This document shows positions 23,703-31,516 of a DNA stretch of 31,574 nt, in pieces. The DNA is from Paenibacillus_AB hodogayensis (lineage in GTDB: Bacteria > Bacillota > Bacilli > Paenibacillales > NBRC-103111), in assembly GCF_039536325.1 (NCBI RefSeq), contig NZ_BAAAYO010000019.1, positions 1-31,574 on the forward strand, given 5' to 3'. The position numbers and the translations under genes were made by a program. How positions within the stretch are numbered: the first letter of the stretch is position 1; the number at the start of each line of letters is the position of its first letter. The notes under the pieces are model-generated. The model saw nothing but the letters and a program-made list of their open reading frames with translations. It was not told the DNA's origin and ran no database searches.

Positions 23703-24372
23703 GTTTTTCCCTCCATGCGTTCAAAATCGACGTAAACATCCGTTTGCCGTCCTCCGAGCCGAGCAATTGGTCGACCGCCCGCTCCGGGTGCGGCATCATG
23801 CCGACGACGTTGCCCTGCTTGTTGCTGATTCCCGCGATATCGTCCACCGAGCCGTTCGGGTTGTCGCCTTCATAGCGGAATACGATCTGGCCGTTCGCCT
23901 TCAACTCGGCCAACGTCGCATCGTCGCAGTAGTAGTTGCCTTCGCCGTGCGCGATCGGAATATCGATCACTTCGCCCGCCGCATATTGCGTTGTGAACGG
24001 ATTTTGGTTGTTGTCCACGCGCAGCTTCGTCTGATGACAGCGGAATTTGAGCGACCGGTTGCGCAGCATGGCGCCCGGGAGCAAGCCCGATTCCAGCAAA
24101 ATTTGAAACCCGTTGCAGATGCCGAGCACGAACTTGCCCTGCTCCGCCGCCTTTACCACTTCGTTCATGACCGGTGCGAACCGGGAAATTGCGCCGCAGC
24201 GCAGGTAGTCGCCGTACGAGAAGCCGCCCGGCACGAGAATAGCGTCATATTGGGACAGATCGGTTGCCGTATGCCAGACGTATTCGACCGGTTGGCCGAT
24301 CGTCTGTTCGACTGCCTTGAAACAGTCGATGTCGCAGTTCGATCCGGGAAAAACGAGAACCGCAAATTTCAT
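23680..24372 (-). CDS. FGAM synthase glutaminase subunit PurQ
   Basis: Class I glutamine amidotransferase that releases ammonia for PurL. The 230-residue protein shows LVPGGFSYGDYLRCGAI (oxyanion region), the nucleophile elbow LGICNGFQILLE with Cys86, and the catalytic histidine-glutamate in MPHPERAVD. Starts at ATG 24372, 19 bases after the purS stop, and overlaps purL by 23 bases. Confidence 0.97.
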   Translation of the reverse strand: MKFAVLVFPGSNCDIDCFKAVEQTIGQPVEYVWHTATDLSQYDAILVPGGFSYGDYLRCGAISRFAPVMNEVVKAAEQGKFVLGICNGFQILLESGLLPGAMLRNRSLKFRCHQTKLRVDNNQNPFTTQYAAGEVIDIPIAHGEGNYYCDDATLAELKANGQIVFRYEGDNPNGSVDDIAGISNKQGNVVGMMPHPERAVDQLLGSEDGKRMFTSILNAWREKHGAAVVR

Positions 24373-24391
24373 GGGTCGATTGCCCTCCTTA

Positions 24392-24634
24392 TTAGTTCAG
24401 CTCAAACCGGTAGTCTTCGATAACCGTATTGGCGAGCAGCTTCTCGCACATGGCCTTGACGCGGGTTTCCGCTTCCGAGCGGTCGTCCGTATCGAGTTCC
24501 AGCTCCATATATTTGCCGATGCGCACTTTGCCGACTTCCGCGAAGCCCATCGAGTGAAGGGCGCCCTGGACGGCGCTGCCTTGCGGGTCAAGCACGTTTT
24601 GCTTGATCGTGACGTAGACGGTTGCTTTGAACAT
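24392..24634 (-). CDS. FGAM synthase subunit PurS
   Basis: Small structural subunit that bridges PurQ and PurL in the FGAM synthase complex of Gram-positives and archaea. The 80 residues read MFKATVYVTIKQNVLDPQG, then a helix QGALHSMGF and strand VRIGKYMELEL, as in PurS. I chose ATG 24634 (GAGGAGG nine bases upstream); the frame runs six codons farther without support. Its presence agrees with the small form of PurL. Confidence 0.96.
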   Translation of the reverse strand: MFKATVYVTIKQNVLDPQGSAVQGALHSMGFAEVGKVRIGKYMELELDTDDRSEAETRVKAMCEKLLANTVIEDYRFELN

Positions 24635-24677
24635 GGGAAAGTTCCTCCTCATTATCGATCGAAAAAAGTTCGGATGT

Positions 24678-25568
24678 TTATCCGCCGGTCAAGCGGTTCA
24701 ATATATCGCGGTAACGGCGCGACGTTTCTTCCACGACCGACGCGGGCAGCGGATCGGGCTCGCTGTTCTTGTCCCAGCCGGAATTGGCCAAATACGTGCG
24801 CACCGGTTCCTTGTCCATGCCGTCGATCTCGATATCGAGCGCGTAATTTTCTTTGGCCCAGAAGCGCGAGGAATCCGGGGTGAAAATTTCGTCGATCAAC
24901 ACTACCTTGCCGTCGATCAGGCCGAATTCAAACTTCGTATCGGCCAGCACGATGCCGCGCTCGGCACAGTATTGATGAGCGTATTCGTACAGCTTGAGGC
25001 TTTTGTCGCGCAGCTCGGCAGCCAGCTCCTTGCCGACCAGCTCCTCCATCCGCTCGAACGAAATGTCCTCGTCATGCCCGACGTCGTTTTTGGCCGCCGG
25101 CGTGAAGATCGGCTGAGGGAACTGTTCGTTTTTGCGCATGCCTTCCGGAAGCTTGATGCCGTTAATTTCGCCCGTTTTCTGGTATTGTCTCCAGCCGCCG
25201 CCGGTAATATAGCCGCGCACGACGCACTCGATATCGACGCGCTGCGCCTTCTTCGTTACCATGAAGCGATGCTTCATGACGTCGGCGTCGTTGACCAGAC
25301 CGGCCGGGAGCTTCTCCAGATCGGCGTGGACCAGATGATTCGGCATCAGCTCCGCCGTTTGCCCGAACCAGAACGCACTCACCTGGTTCAGGGCGTTGCC
25401 TTTGTCCGGCACGGCCGGGCTCAGCACGTAATCGAAGGCGGAGATGCGGTCGGTGACGACCATCAGGAAATGCTCGCCCAGGTCGTACATTTCCCTTACT
25501 TTCCCTTTGTAAAACAACGGTGCATTCACATATTCGGCAGCAGTCGAGATAGCCGTCTTTGCGCTCAA
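24678..25568 (-). CDS. SAICAR synthetase PurC
   Basis: Ligates aspartate to CAIR to form SAICAR. The 296-residue protein has YKGKVREMYDLG near the N-terminus, VVTDRISAFDYVL, ECVVRGYITGGGWRQYQ, and LADTKFEFGL with LIDEIFTPDSSRFW, the PurC signatures. It is about 55 residues longer than PurC of Bacillus subtilis and resembles the longer class shared with many other bacteria and yeast, with a C-terminal extension after the DSSRFW motif. The start is TTG 25568, with AAAGGAGG eight bases upstream. It lies 93 bases downstream of purB. Confidence 0.96.
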   Translation of the reverse strand: MSAKTAISTAAEYVNAPLFYKGKVREMYDLGEHFLMVVTDRISAFDYVLSPAVPDKGNALNQVSAFWFGQTAELMPNHLVHADLEKLPAGLVNDADVMKHRFMVTKKAQRVDIECVVRGYITGGGWRQYQKTGEINGIKLPEGMRKNEQFPQPIFTPAAKNDVGHDEDISFERMEELVGKELAAELRDKSLKLYEYAHQYCAERGIVLADTKFEFGLIDGKVVLIDEIFTPDSSRFWAKENYALDIEIDGMDKEPVRTYLANSGWDKNSEPDPLPASVVEETSRRYRDILNRLTGG

Positions 25569-25661
25569 GGCAAAAGCCTCCTTTGAATTGGACAGGTCCG
25601 AACCGGGCTTGAGAGGAACAAGCCGGCCCGGTATGGTTGCGTTGCTTCGCTTACAAACGGC

Positions 25662-26960
25662 CTACTCGTTCAGCCCGAGACGCTCGAAAATCGTATCGAC
25701 GTGCTTCAGATGCCAGCTCGGATCGAAGCAATCGGCGATCTCCTCGGCCGTCAACTGCTCGCGGATAACCGCGTCGCTCTCGACGATATCGCGGAACGAG
25801 CGCTGCTCCTCCCATGCCTGCATCGCCTTCGGCTGAACGGTGTCGTACGCCTGCTCGCGGCTCAGACCCTTGTCGATCAGCTTCGTCATGACGCGGCCGG
25901 AGAACGGTACGTCGTACGTGCTTCTCATGTTGCGCAGCATGTTGTCCGGGAAGACCGTCAAGTTTTTGATAATATTGCCGAGACGGTTCAGCATGTAGTC
26001 GATCAGAATCGTCGAATCCGGCAAAATGATCCGCTCGACCGACGAGTGCGAAATGTCGCGCTCGTGCCAAAGCGGCACGTTCTCGTAAGCCGATACGATA
26101 TGGCCGCGGATGACGCGGGCCAGACCGGAGATGCTTTCGCAGCCGATCGGGTTGCGCTTGTGCGGCATGGCCGACGAGCCTTTCTGGCCTTTGGCGAACG
26201 GCTCCTCGACTTCGCGGAACTCGCTCTTCTGCAAAGCGCGGATTTCCGTAGCGAATTTGTCGAGTGACGTGCCGATCAAGCCGATGGTCGCTACGTAATG
26301 GGCATGACGGTCGCGCTGCAGCGTCTGGGTCGAGATCGGAGCCGCCTTCGTGCCGAGCTTGCCGCATACGTATTGTTCGATGAACGGATCGGCGTTGGCG
26401 TACGTGCCGACCGCTCCTGAGATTTTACCGAACTGCACGCCGTCGGCGGCCGCGCGGAAACGCTCCAGGTTGCGCTTCATCTCTTCGTGCCACAGCGCCA
26501 TCTTCAAGCCGAACGTCGTAGGCTCCGCATGAACGCCGTGCGTGCGCCCCATCATCGGAGTGCTTTTGTACTGAACCGCTTTGTCCCGCAAAATGTCGAT
26601 GAACGCCAGCAAATCCTTCTCGATAATCTCGTTGGCTTGGCGCAGCAAATAGCCGAGCGCCGTGTCGACGACGTCGGTGGAGGTCAGACCGTAATGCACC
26701 CATTTGCGTTCCGCGCCCAGCGTCTCGGAGACGGCGCGCGTGAAGGCGATTACGTCGTGGCGGGTTTCCTGCTCGATTTCATAAATACGGTCGATGTTGA
26801 AGCTAGCTTTGTCCCAAAGCGCCTGAACGTCTTCCTTCGGAATAACGCCGAGCTCGGACCAGGCTTCACAGGAAAGAATCTCGACTTTCAGCCAAGCGTT
26901 GAATTTGTTCTCTTCCGTCCAGATGGCGGCCATATCCGGCCGACTATACCGTTGCAGCAT
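25662..26960 (-). CDS. Adenylosuccinate lyase PurB
   Basis: Works twice in purine synthesis: splits fumarate from SAICAR and from adenylosuccinate. The 432-residue protein carries the superfamily signature GSSAMPHKRNP at 261-271 with the flexible catalytic serine loop, the general acid-base region GRTHGVHAEP with histidine at 141, and YGLTSTDVVDT at 90-100. ATG 26960 follows GGAGG by about ten bases. It stands between purK and purC as in Bacillus, with gaps of 75 and 93 bases. Confidence 0.97.
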   Translation of the reverse strand: MLQRYSRPDMAAIWTEENKFNAWLKVEILSCEAWSELGVIPKEDVQALWDKASFNIDRIYEIEQETRHDVIAFTRAVSETLGAERKWVHYGLTSTDVVDTALGYLLRQANEIIEKDLLAFIDILRDKAVQYKSTPMMGRTHGVHAEPTTFGLKMALWHEEMKRNLERFRAAADGVQFGKISGAVGTYANADPFIEQYVCGKLGTKAAPISTQTLQRDRHAHYVATIGLIGTSLDKFATEIRALQKSEFREVEEPFAKGQKGSSAMPHKRNPIGCESISGLARVIRGHIVSAYENVPLWHERDISHSSVERIILPDSTILIDYMLNRLGNIIKNLTVFPDNMLRNMRSTYDVPFSGRVMTKLIDKGLSREQAYDTVQPKAMQAWEEQRSFRDIVESDAVIREQLTAEEIADCFDPSWHLKHVDTIFERLGLNE

Positions 26961-27035
26961 GTGAACTGTTACCTCCGTTATCGTTCTTCTTTATGGGGTT
27001 AATCGTTTATACCATGTAGTAAACTGCCGCTCGGG

Positions 27036-28196
27036 CTACGCTTTCCATACCGGCGATTGCTCCACCCAACGGATGGCTTTCTCCACATCGTCCGTCAACA
27101 GGTTGACGTGACCCATCTTGCGCTTCGCCTTCGCCTCGTGCTTGCCGTACAGATGCACCTTGGCGGCTATTTCTTCCGGCAAGCCGGCCTCGTCCTCCAT
27201 CCATTCGAGCAGCGGAGCGACATGCTCGCCGAGAATGTTGGCCATGACGACCGGCGTCAGCAGCTCGACGGGGCCGAGCGGAAGGTTGCATACCGCGCGG
27301 ACGTGCTGCTCGAACTGCGACGTGCGGCACGCATCCATCGTATAGTGGCCGGAGTTGTGCGGACGGGGCGCCAGCTCGTTGACGAACAGCTCGCCGTCCG
27401 CCGTCAGGAACATCTCGACCGCCAGCAGACCGATCGCCCCGAGCGATTCCGCGATTCGGGCGGCCACTCGCTCGGCCTGCTCCTTTACTTCAACGGAAAT
27501 GCGCGCGGGCACGATGGACAAGTGCAAAATATTATCGACGTGAATATTTTCCGAGACCGGGAACGCTTGGACTTCTCCGCGCGGGCTGCGCGCCGCGATA
27601 ACCGACAGCTCTTTCTCGAAGCGGATAAACTGTTCGAGCACCAGCTCGGTTTTGGCCCGGGCCAACGTCTCGTACGCCTCGGCAATTTCGTCCACCGAGC
27701 GGATGACCCATTGGCCTTTGCCGTCGTAGCCGCCGGTCGCCGTCTTGAGTACGCAAGGGGTGCCAAAGGCGGCCACGCCGTCTTGCAGGTCTTCGACGCT
27801 GCGAATTTCGCGGTAAGGAGCAACCTGGACGCCAGCCGCCTCAATCGCCCGCTTCTCGCGCAGCCTGTGCTGCGTCGTATAGAGCAGCTCGCTGCCCTGC
27901 GGCACGTAGGATTCGCTCATTAGCATGGCGGCCACGCCGGCGTCGACGTTCTCGAACTCATACGTAATGACATCGGAACGTTCCGCCAGTTTGCGGGCCG
28001 CCTCCGCGTCGTGGTAAGGCGCTACGATCTGCTCGTCGGCGATCTGGCCAAGCGGACTGTCCGGCGTCGGATCGAGCGTGGCAAAGCGGTATCCCATCGC
28101 CCGGCCGGCTAGCGCCAGCATGCGGCCGAGCTGTCCGCCTCCGAGCACGCCGATCGTGCTGCCTGGCCGGATTACATGATCGTGTCTTCCGCTCAT
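27036..28196 (-). CDS. N5-carboxyaminoimidazole ribonucleotide synthetase PurK
   Basis: ATP-grasp enzyme that carboxylates AIR to N5-CAIR with bicarbonate. The 386 residues show IGVLGGGQLGRMLALA at the N-terminus, VITYEFENVD, the ATP-grasp lysine and loop LKTATGGYDGKGQWV, and FVNELAPRPHNSGHYT with the metal ligands. ATG 28196 shares one base with the purE stop (TAATG), so the two are translationally coupled. It works directly before PurE in the pathway. Confidence 0.98.
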   Translation of the reverse strand: MSGRHDHVIRPGSTIGVLGGGQLGRMLALAGRAMGYRFATLDPTPDSPLGQIADEQIVAPYHDAEAARKLAERSDVITYEFENVDAGVAAMLMSESYVPQGSELLYTTQHRLREKRAIEAAGVQVAPYREIRSVEDLQDGVAAFGTPCVLKTATGGYDGKGQWVIRSVDEIAEAYETLARAKTELVLEQFIRFEKELSVIAARSPRGEVQAFPVSENIHVDNILHLSIVPARISVEVKEQAERVAARIAESLGAIGLLAVEMFLTADGELFVNELAPRPHNSGHYTMDACRTSQFEQHVRAVCNLPLGPVELLTPVVMANILGEHVAPLLEWMEDEAGLPEEIAAKVHLYGKHEAKAKRKMGHVNLLTDDVEKAIRWVEQSPVWKA

Positions 28197-28693
28197 TACT
28201 CTTCAACTCCCAGCGTCTCGCTCATCTCCAGCACGTGCAGCTTCAGCCGCTCGCGCCGCTCCAGGAAACGATCCATCAGCTCGGGATCGGAAATCCCCAA
28301 TATTTGTGCGGCCAACAGCCCCGCATTGGTCGCTCCCGCATTGCCGATCGCCACTGTCGCCACCGGGATGCCGCCAGGCATTTGGACGATGGACAGCAAG
28401 GAATCGAGGCCGTTCAGGCTGGACGATTTGACCGGTACGCCGATGACCGGCAGCTCCGTCTTGGAGGCGACCATGCCTGGCAAATGCGCAGCGCCGCCGG
28501 CGCCGGCGATAATAACCTGCAAGCCTCGTTCTCGAGCCGATACCGCATATTCGAACATCAGGTCCGGCGTACGGTGCGCGGATACGACTTTTTTCTCGTA
28601 AACGACGCCCAACTCGTCCAAAATGTCGCAAGCGTGCTTCATCGTCGGCCAATCGGAGCTGCTGCCCATAATAACGCCTACTTTTGCCGTCAT
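28196..28693 (-). CDS. N5-CAIR mutase PurE (class I)
   Basis: Moves the carboxyl group of N5-CAIR to make CAIR. The 165-residue protein has the PurE pattern: VGVIMGSSSDWPTMKHA, VVSAHRTPDLMFEYA with the active-site histidine, and IAGAGGAAHLPGM. Presence of PurK next to it fits class I. ATG 28693 has GAAAGAGGG about seven bases upstream. It is the first gene of the operon, preceded by a roughly 310-base leader with the guanine-type riboswitch. Confidence 0.98.
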   Translation of the reverse strand: MTAKVGVIMGSSSDWPTMKHACDILDELGVVYEKKVVSAHRTPDLMFEYAVSARERGLQVIIAGAGGAAHLPGMVASKTELPVIGVPVKSSSLNGLDSLLSIVQMPGGIPVATVAIGNAGATNAGLLAAQILGISDPELMDRFLERRERLKLHVLEMSETLGVEE

Positions 28694-28732
28694 ACATAGC
28701 CCTCTTTCCTGATCGTAGTGGGATGAAAAAAG

Positions 28733-28781
28733 AAAAAAAGTCCATGGACCGACGCTCGAGTGCGGCGTCTGCCTGTTGGAC
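28733..28781 (-). terminator. Second terminator-like hairpin in the pur leader
   Basis: On the minus strand GTCCA (28781-28777) pairs with TGGAC (28744-28740), enclosing an inner GACGC/GCGTC hairpin, and is followed by seven U, one C and six more U. It ends about 40 bases before purE. The stem is branched and shorter than the first hairpin, so it may be an alternative or accessory terminator. Confidence 0.4.
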
Positions 28782-28822
28782 GTAAGCTTCTGCTGAAGGC
28801 CGCTTATGGCTGCGCGGAACCG

Positions 28823-28863
28823 AAAAAGGGAATGCCAGACCGCCGTATAGGGCGTCCCATTCC
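28823..28863 (-). terminator. Riboswitch-controlled terminator of the pur leader
   Basis: GGAATG (28863-28858) pairs with CATTCC (28834-28829), with further GAC/GTC and GCC/GGC pairs inside, and the stem is followed by five U (28827-28823). It begins 13 bases after the aptamer, the normal place for the expression platform of a transcription-terminating purine riboswitch. Confidence 0.7.
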
Positions 28864-28875
28864 GCTTTCTGTTCG

Positions 28876-28942
28876 CTCGTAGTCCAAAAATTTAAGGTTT
28901 TTGGGTAGAGACTTCCGGGCCGTATCCCCGGGGTTATACGAG
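28876..28942 (-). ncRNA. Purine riboswitch aptamer, guanine/hypoxanthine type
   Basis: A 67-base aptamer on the minus strand ahead of purE. P1 is CTCGTA (start) with TACGAG (end). The conserved core strings TATAA and GATACGG flank P2; GTCTCTACC follows P2; CCTTAAA is the L3 loop between CAAAAA and TTTTTG arms of P3, and GGACTACGAG closes the element. The base that pairs with the ligand (position 74 of the xpt aptamer) is C, which specifies guanine or hypoxanthine; adenine riboswitches have U here. High guanine should favour the following terminator and switch the operon off. The Bacillus subtilis pur operon has an equivalent element. Confidence 0.96.
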
Positions 28943-28981
28943 AACGTAATCATTGTTTAGGCCGTATTGTATCACTATCTT

Positions 28982-29011
28982 AGTTTATCAATGTTAACAT
29001 CAACGTGTCAA
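28982..29011 (-). promoter_or_regulatory. Promoter of the pur operon
   Basis: On the minus strand TTGACA (29011-29006) is a perfect -35 box. TAAACT (28987-28982), 18 bases downstream, is the best-placed -10. Transcription would begin about 30 bases before the riboswitch aptamer. TACAAT further downstream is too far from any good -35. Confidence 0.65.
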
Positions 29012-29016
29012 CTTAG

Positions 29017-29061
29017 AAAGGCGAACATTTTTGTGTCCATAATGTTCAAAAGTTCGTATTT
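29017..29061. promoter_or_regulatory. Pair of inverted PurR boxes upstream of the pur promoter
   Basis: Compared with the Bacillus PurBox consensus A-W-W-W-C-C-G-A-A-C-W-W-T, plus-strand 29017-29029 (AAAGGCGAACATT) matches 11 of 13 positions and minus-strand 29061-29049 (AAATACGAACTTT) matches 12 of 13. They face each other across 19 bases, immediately upstream of the -35 box, the arrangement that PurR dimers use in Bacillus. PurR repression, relieved by PRPP, would add initiation control to the riboswitch. Confidence 0.85.
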
Positions 29062-29397
29062 ATCTGAATAAAACAGGATCATTCGCTTGCAACGTCCGCC
29101 TTTCGTCCCAACTAAAGCGCCGCTCGCAGCAAGGGCACGTTCCGATCGCCCGAACGGCAGCGGAACATCGGGACCGTCCCCGCGCTTGACCGCCATCCGC
29201 GACGACCGGCTAATCCCGCATAATTGGCGGCATATGTCGAATAGTGCGGTCAAGTTCCTTGAAGCGTCGGCCTCGGCGTACTCGCTCGATGCACTTACGG
29301 AGCGGCGTCATTCGGCGGCGTTCGTTCGCCGTTTTGCCGTACTCGTCCCTTTCCCCATTATACCATATGGAACCGGCACCCTTCGACCGCCAACGGC
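29062..29397. other. Intergenic region upstream of the pur operon, no convincing gene
   Basis: About 335 bases between the PurR boxes and the terminator of the next gene. Open frames exist on both strands but have no family resemblance and no good ribosome sites. On the minus strand there is an extended -10 element, TGGTATAAT, at about 29356-29364, with a poor -35. It could start a longer transcript into the pur leader. Two tiny overlapping frames (16 and 33 codons) follow it; coding is unproven. Confidence 0.4.
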
Positions 29398-29427
29398 AAA
29401 AAGCGCCCCTCCATAATAAAGGGACGC
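29398..29427 (-). terminator. Terminator after the deacetylase-like gene
   Basis: On the minus strand GCGTCCCT pairs with AGGGGCGC (one G-U) around a 9-base loop and is followed by five U. It lies about 100 bases past the stop of the upstream gene. A second perfect hairpin, CCATCCC-AAAA-GGGATGG at 29465-29482, sits between them without a U-run. Confidence 0.7.
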
Positions 29428-29525
29428 ACTTATAGAAGTTGAACGAAAGATAGGCAACTCCGTTCCATCCCAAAAGGGATGGCCTCCTGTTAGATATTTT
29501 TTTCAAATACTGGATGTTAACCGTT

Positions 29526-31262
29526 TTATATAGCTCCGCGCAGCGAAATTCGAGTTTCTCCTTGCGGGACGTCCAGTATCCACTGCTGCAGCGGGATGCC
29601 GTACCGGATTACCGCACATGCGCTGCGAACTGCCGCTCCGGCTTCGCCCGCAGGCACGACCGCATCCGCTCCCAGCAGCACGGTCAACCCGGAACAAGCG
29701 CGGCCGGCGACGATGCGCAAACAGTCGTCTTCCACGTATGCGTCGACCGTCCGCCGCAACTCCAGCCATTCGTAAAGCTCCAGCGCCGTCCACCAGACGA
29801 ACCCGTTGTCCTTCGCATACTTGACCAGCTCGACGAAAGCGGCATGCACACCTTTAACGAGCAGAAACGATGCCGGATGATACAAAAAGTGGGCTACGCC
29901 GTAAACGTCCTTGCTGCGGTCGACAAGCGCCTTCGCCTCCGGCATCGTGCAGCGCAACGGGGCCGGCGGATCCCAAGCCAGCGTCGGATTGCTGTACACG
30001 CTCATCAGCCGGTTGCGCTCGCCGGCTTCGGCCATCGGCACGTACGGATGGCAAGTGCCCATCAAAAACCCTTTGTTTCCTTGCTTCGTGCCTCCTTTGC
30101 TCTGCTCCATGACGATGCCGGTCCGCTCGCACCAATGGTACAAGTCCGCTCCGCCTTCCCAGCGCAAATAATGGTTTTTGTTCGTCCGGATGGGGAGCGA
30201 CTCGCCAATCGCGGACAATTGCCCCTTCAGCATGTCGAGCTGCTCCCGGAACAGCGTCTCGTCCCAGCGGAAGCCGTCGGACTCCAGCGCGTTGTAATGA
30301 AGCGCAAGCTCGTGGCCCTCGGCGGCAATTCGCCGGTAAATACGTTCTGGGTACCCTGGCATGATGACGCACCAGCTCGAACGGACGCCGGACTCGGCGA
30401 GTGCGCCCAGCAACAATTCCGCCGCCTCCGGCGAGCTGCCGTCCGTATCGTGCGAAATATGGCCGATCGCTTCGATTCCTTCGGGCCAAAACCATGTCTG
30501 CGCGAACGTCCGGGAAATCGCTTCAGTCAATCGGTGGATAAGCCTAACGAATAAAATCCGAAACTCGTCTACGAGCGGGTCGATATAGAACGGCGCCCCG
30601 CCATCCACCGCGCCGCGGTCGCGCTCCCAGTTCAGCAAGATACCGTCGTCGGCTTTGAGAACGCCATCGTCGATACCACCGGTCCCGTCGGGAGCCGGTT
30701 CGCCGTCCTTCACTACCGGCACGCCCTGCTGGATCAAGCAGAAGGTGCGGGCCAGATCAATAGCGAGAAGAGATGCGGCGCCGCGGCTATACGTTTTTAC
30801 CGTAACGACCGGATGCGCCGTATCGTTTCCGTCCGGCAACGTCATCGCGCCATAAGAAGCCGTGCCCTCGGCTGGATTCACAAGCGTCGCCCCGAAAAAG
30901 TGAAACGAGCTGCGCAGCCCGTCGGCGAGCGACGACTCTCCCCAGCCGATCCAGCCTTCCTCGATCGAGCGTTGCCGGTCCGCGCCGAGCACGTCGTCCA
31001 GCCCATAGGTGTCGCCTATCGCCAGCACGGCGTTACCGCTTTCGCAATACGCCCGCATAACGTCGTTCCATGCTTCTTCCTGATCGAGTCCAGCTACGAT
31101 CGTTATGCCTTGGGGACGGCTCTCCAGCCACGCTTCCGGCGACCATCTCCGATAAGCCATGCCGGCTTGCTTAAGGATTTCCGGCCAATAAGACGCATAA
31201 ACGTCCTCTCCCCGGCTCCACTGTTCGTCCGCCTGACGTTCGTTCCAAATCAAATGAATCAT
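29526..31262 (-). CDS. Uncharacterised protein: amidotransferase-like N-terminal half plus NodB-like deacetylase domain
   Basis: A 578-residue protein, probably cytoplasmic since no signal peptide is seen. Residues 1-180 look like a class I amidotransferase-like alpha/beta domain (ITIVAGLD, AVLAIGDTYG) without an evident nucleophile. From about 265 there is a NodB-type beginning: IGHISHDTDGSS with metal-ligand-like aspartates (271-275), then SSWCVIMPGYPERIYRRIA and GHELALHYNAL, whose two histidines (317, 322) could bind metal. NodB enzymes deacetylate acylated sugars; the substrate here is unknown. ATG 31262 is preferred, with AGGTGG seven bases upstream; the frame has another ATG eight codons earlier. 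It lies just downstream of an rRNA operon and upstream of the pur leader. Confidence 0.65.
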   Translation of the reverse strand: MIHLIWNERQADEQWSRGEDVYASYWPEILKQAGMAYRRWSPEAWLESRPQGITIVAGLDQEEAWNDVMRAYCESGNAVLAIGDTYGLDDVLGADRQRSIEEGWIGWGESSLADGLRSSFHFFGATLVNPAEGTASYGAMTLPDGNDTAHPVVTVKTYSRGAASLLAIDLARTFCLIQQGVPVVKDGEPAPDGTGGIDDGVLKADDGILLNWERDRGAVDGGAPFYIDPLVDEFRILFVRLIHRLTEAISRTFAQTWFWPEGIEAIGHISHDTDGSSPEAAELLLGALAESGVRSSWCVIMPGYPERIYRRIAAEGHELALHYNALESDGFRWDETLFREQLDMLKGQLSAIGESLPIRTNKNHYLRWEGGADLYHWCERTGIVMEQSKGGTKQGNKGFLMGTCHPYVPMAEAGERNRLMSVYSNPTLAWDPPAPLRCTMPEAKALVDRSKDVYGVAHFLYHPASFLLVKGVHAAFVELVKYAKDNGFVWWTALELYEWLELRRTVDAYVEDDCLRIVAGRACSGLTVLLGADAVVPAGEAGAAVRSACAVIRYGIPLQQWILDVPQGETRISLRGAI

Positions 31263-31425
31263 ATGATAACCACCTGTCAGATACATGTTTTTTACATCCC
31301 AAATACATCATAAACGGATAACCCTCCACCGTCAATGTCCTAAAATCGAGCAAAAATACTTCCTCCGTGAGGCCGGCGCGCTGTTCGCCGCCAGCCTCTC
31401 CGCCCATCGACTCCAGGTTGCGCAT
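31171..31425 (-). CDS. Possible small protein ahead of the deacetylase-like gene
   Basis: An 84-codon frame starts at ATG 31425, eight bases after an excellent TAGGAGGAG. It includes EEVFLLDFRTLTVEGYPFMM and then overlaps the start of the next gene by 92 bases. No family is recognised. It sits directly after the rRNA terminator, so it would need a promoter in less than 50 bases. It could be a short leader gene that couples to the next start, or chance. Confidence 0.3.
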   Translation of the reverse strand: MRNLESMGGEAGGEQRAGLTEEVFLLDFRTLTVEGYPFMMYLGCKKHVSDRWLSYDSFDLERTSGGRTVEPGRGRLCVLLAGNP

Positions 31426-31471
31426 CGCTTCGCTCCTCCTACGATGGCATTCGTTTGCATCGGGCATAACA

Positions 31472-31510
31472 AAAAAGCCCGATCTGCATCTTTCACAGAT
31501 CGGGCTTTTT
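31472..31510 (-). terminator. Terminator of the rRNA operon
   Basis: AAAAAGCCCGATCTG (31472-31486) and CAGATCGGGCTTTTT (31496-31510) form a perfect 15-bp inverted repeat with a 9-base loop, starting seven bases past the 5S gene. The minus-strand stem ends in a U-run. Confidence 0.95.
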
Positions 31511-31516
31511 ATTATC

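Noticed and set aside
21504..23735. Plus-strand 743-codon open frame opposite purL
   Set aside because: Shadow of purL, whose motifs and ribosome site are unambiguous on the other strand; the translation is compositionally abnormal.
29008..29253. 81-codon minus-strand frame upstream of purE
   Set aside because: It covers the PurR boxes and the -35 box and has no family resemblance.
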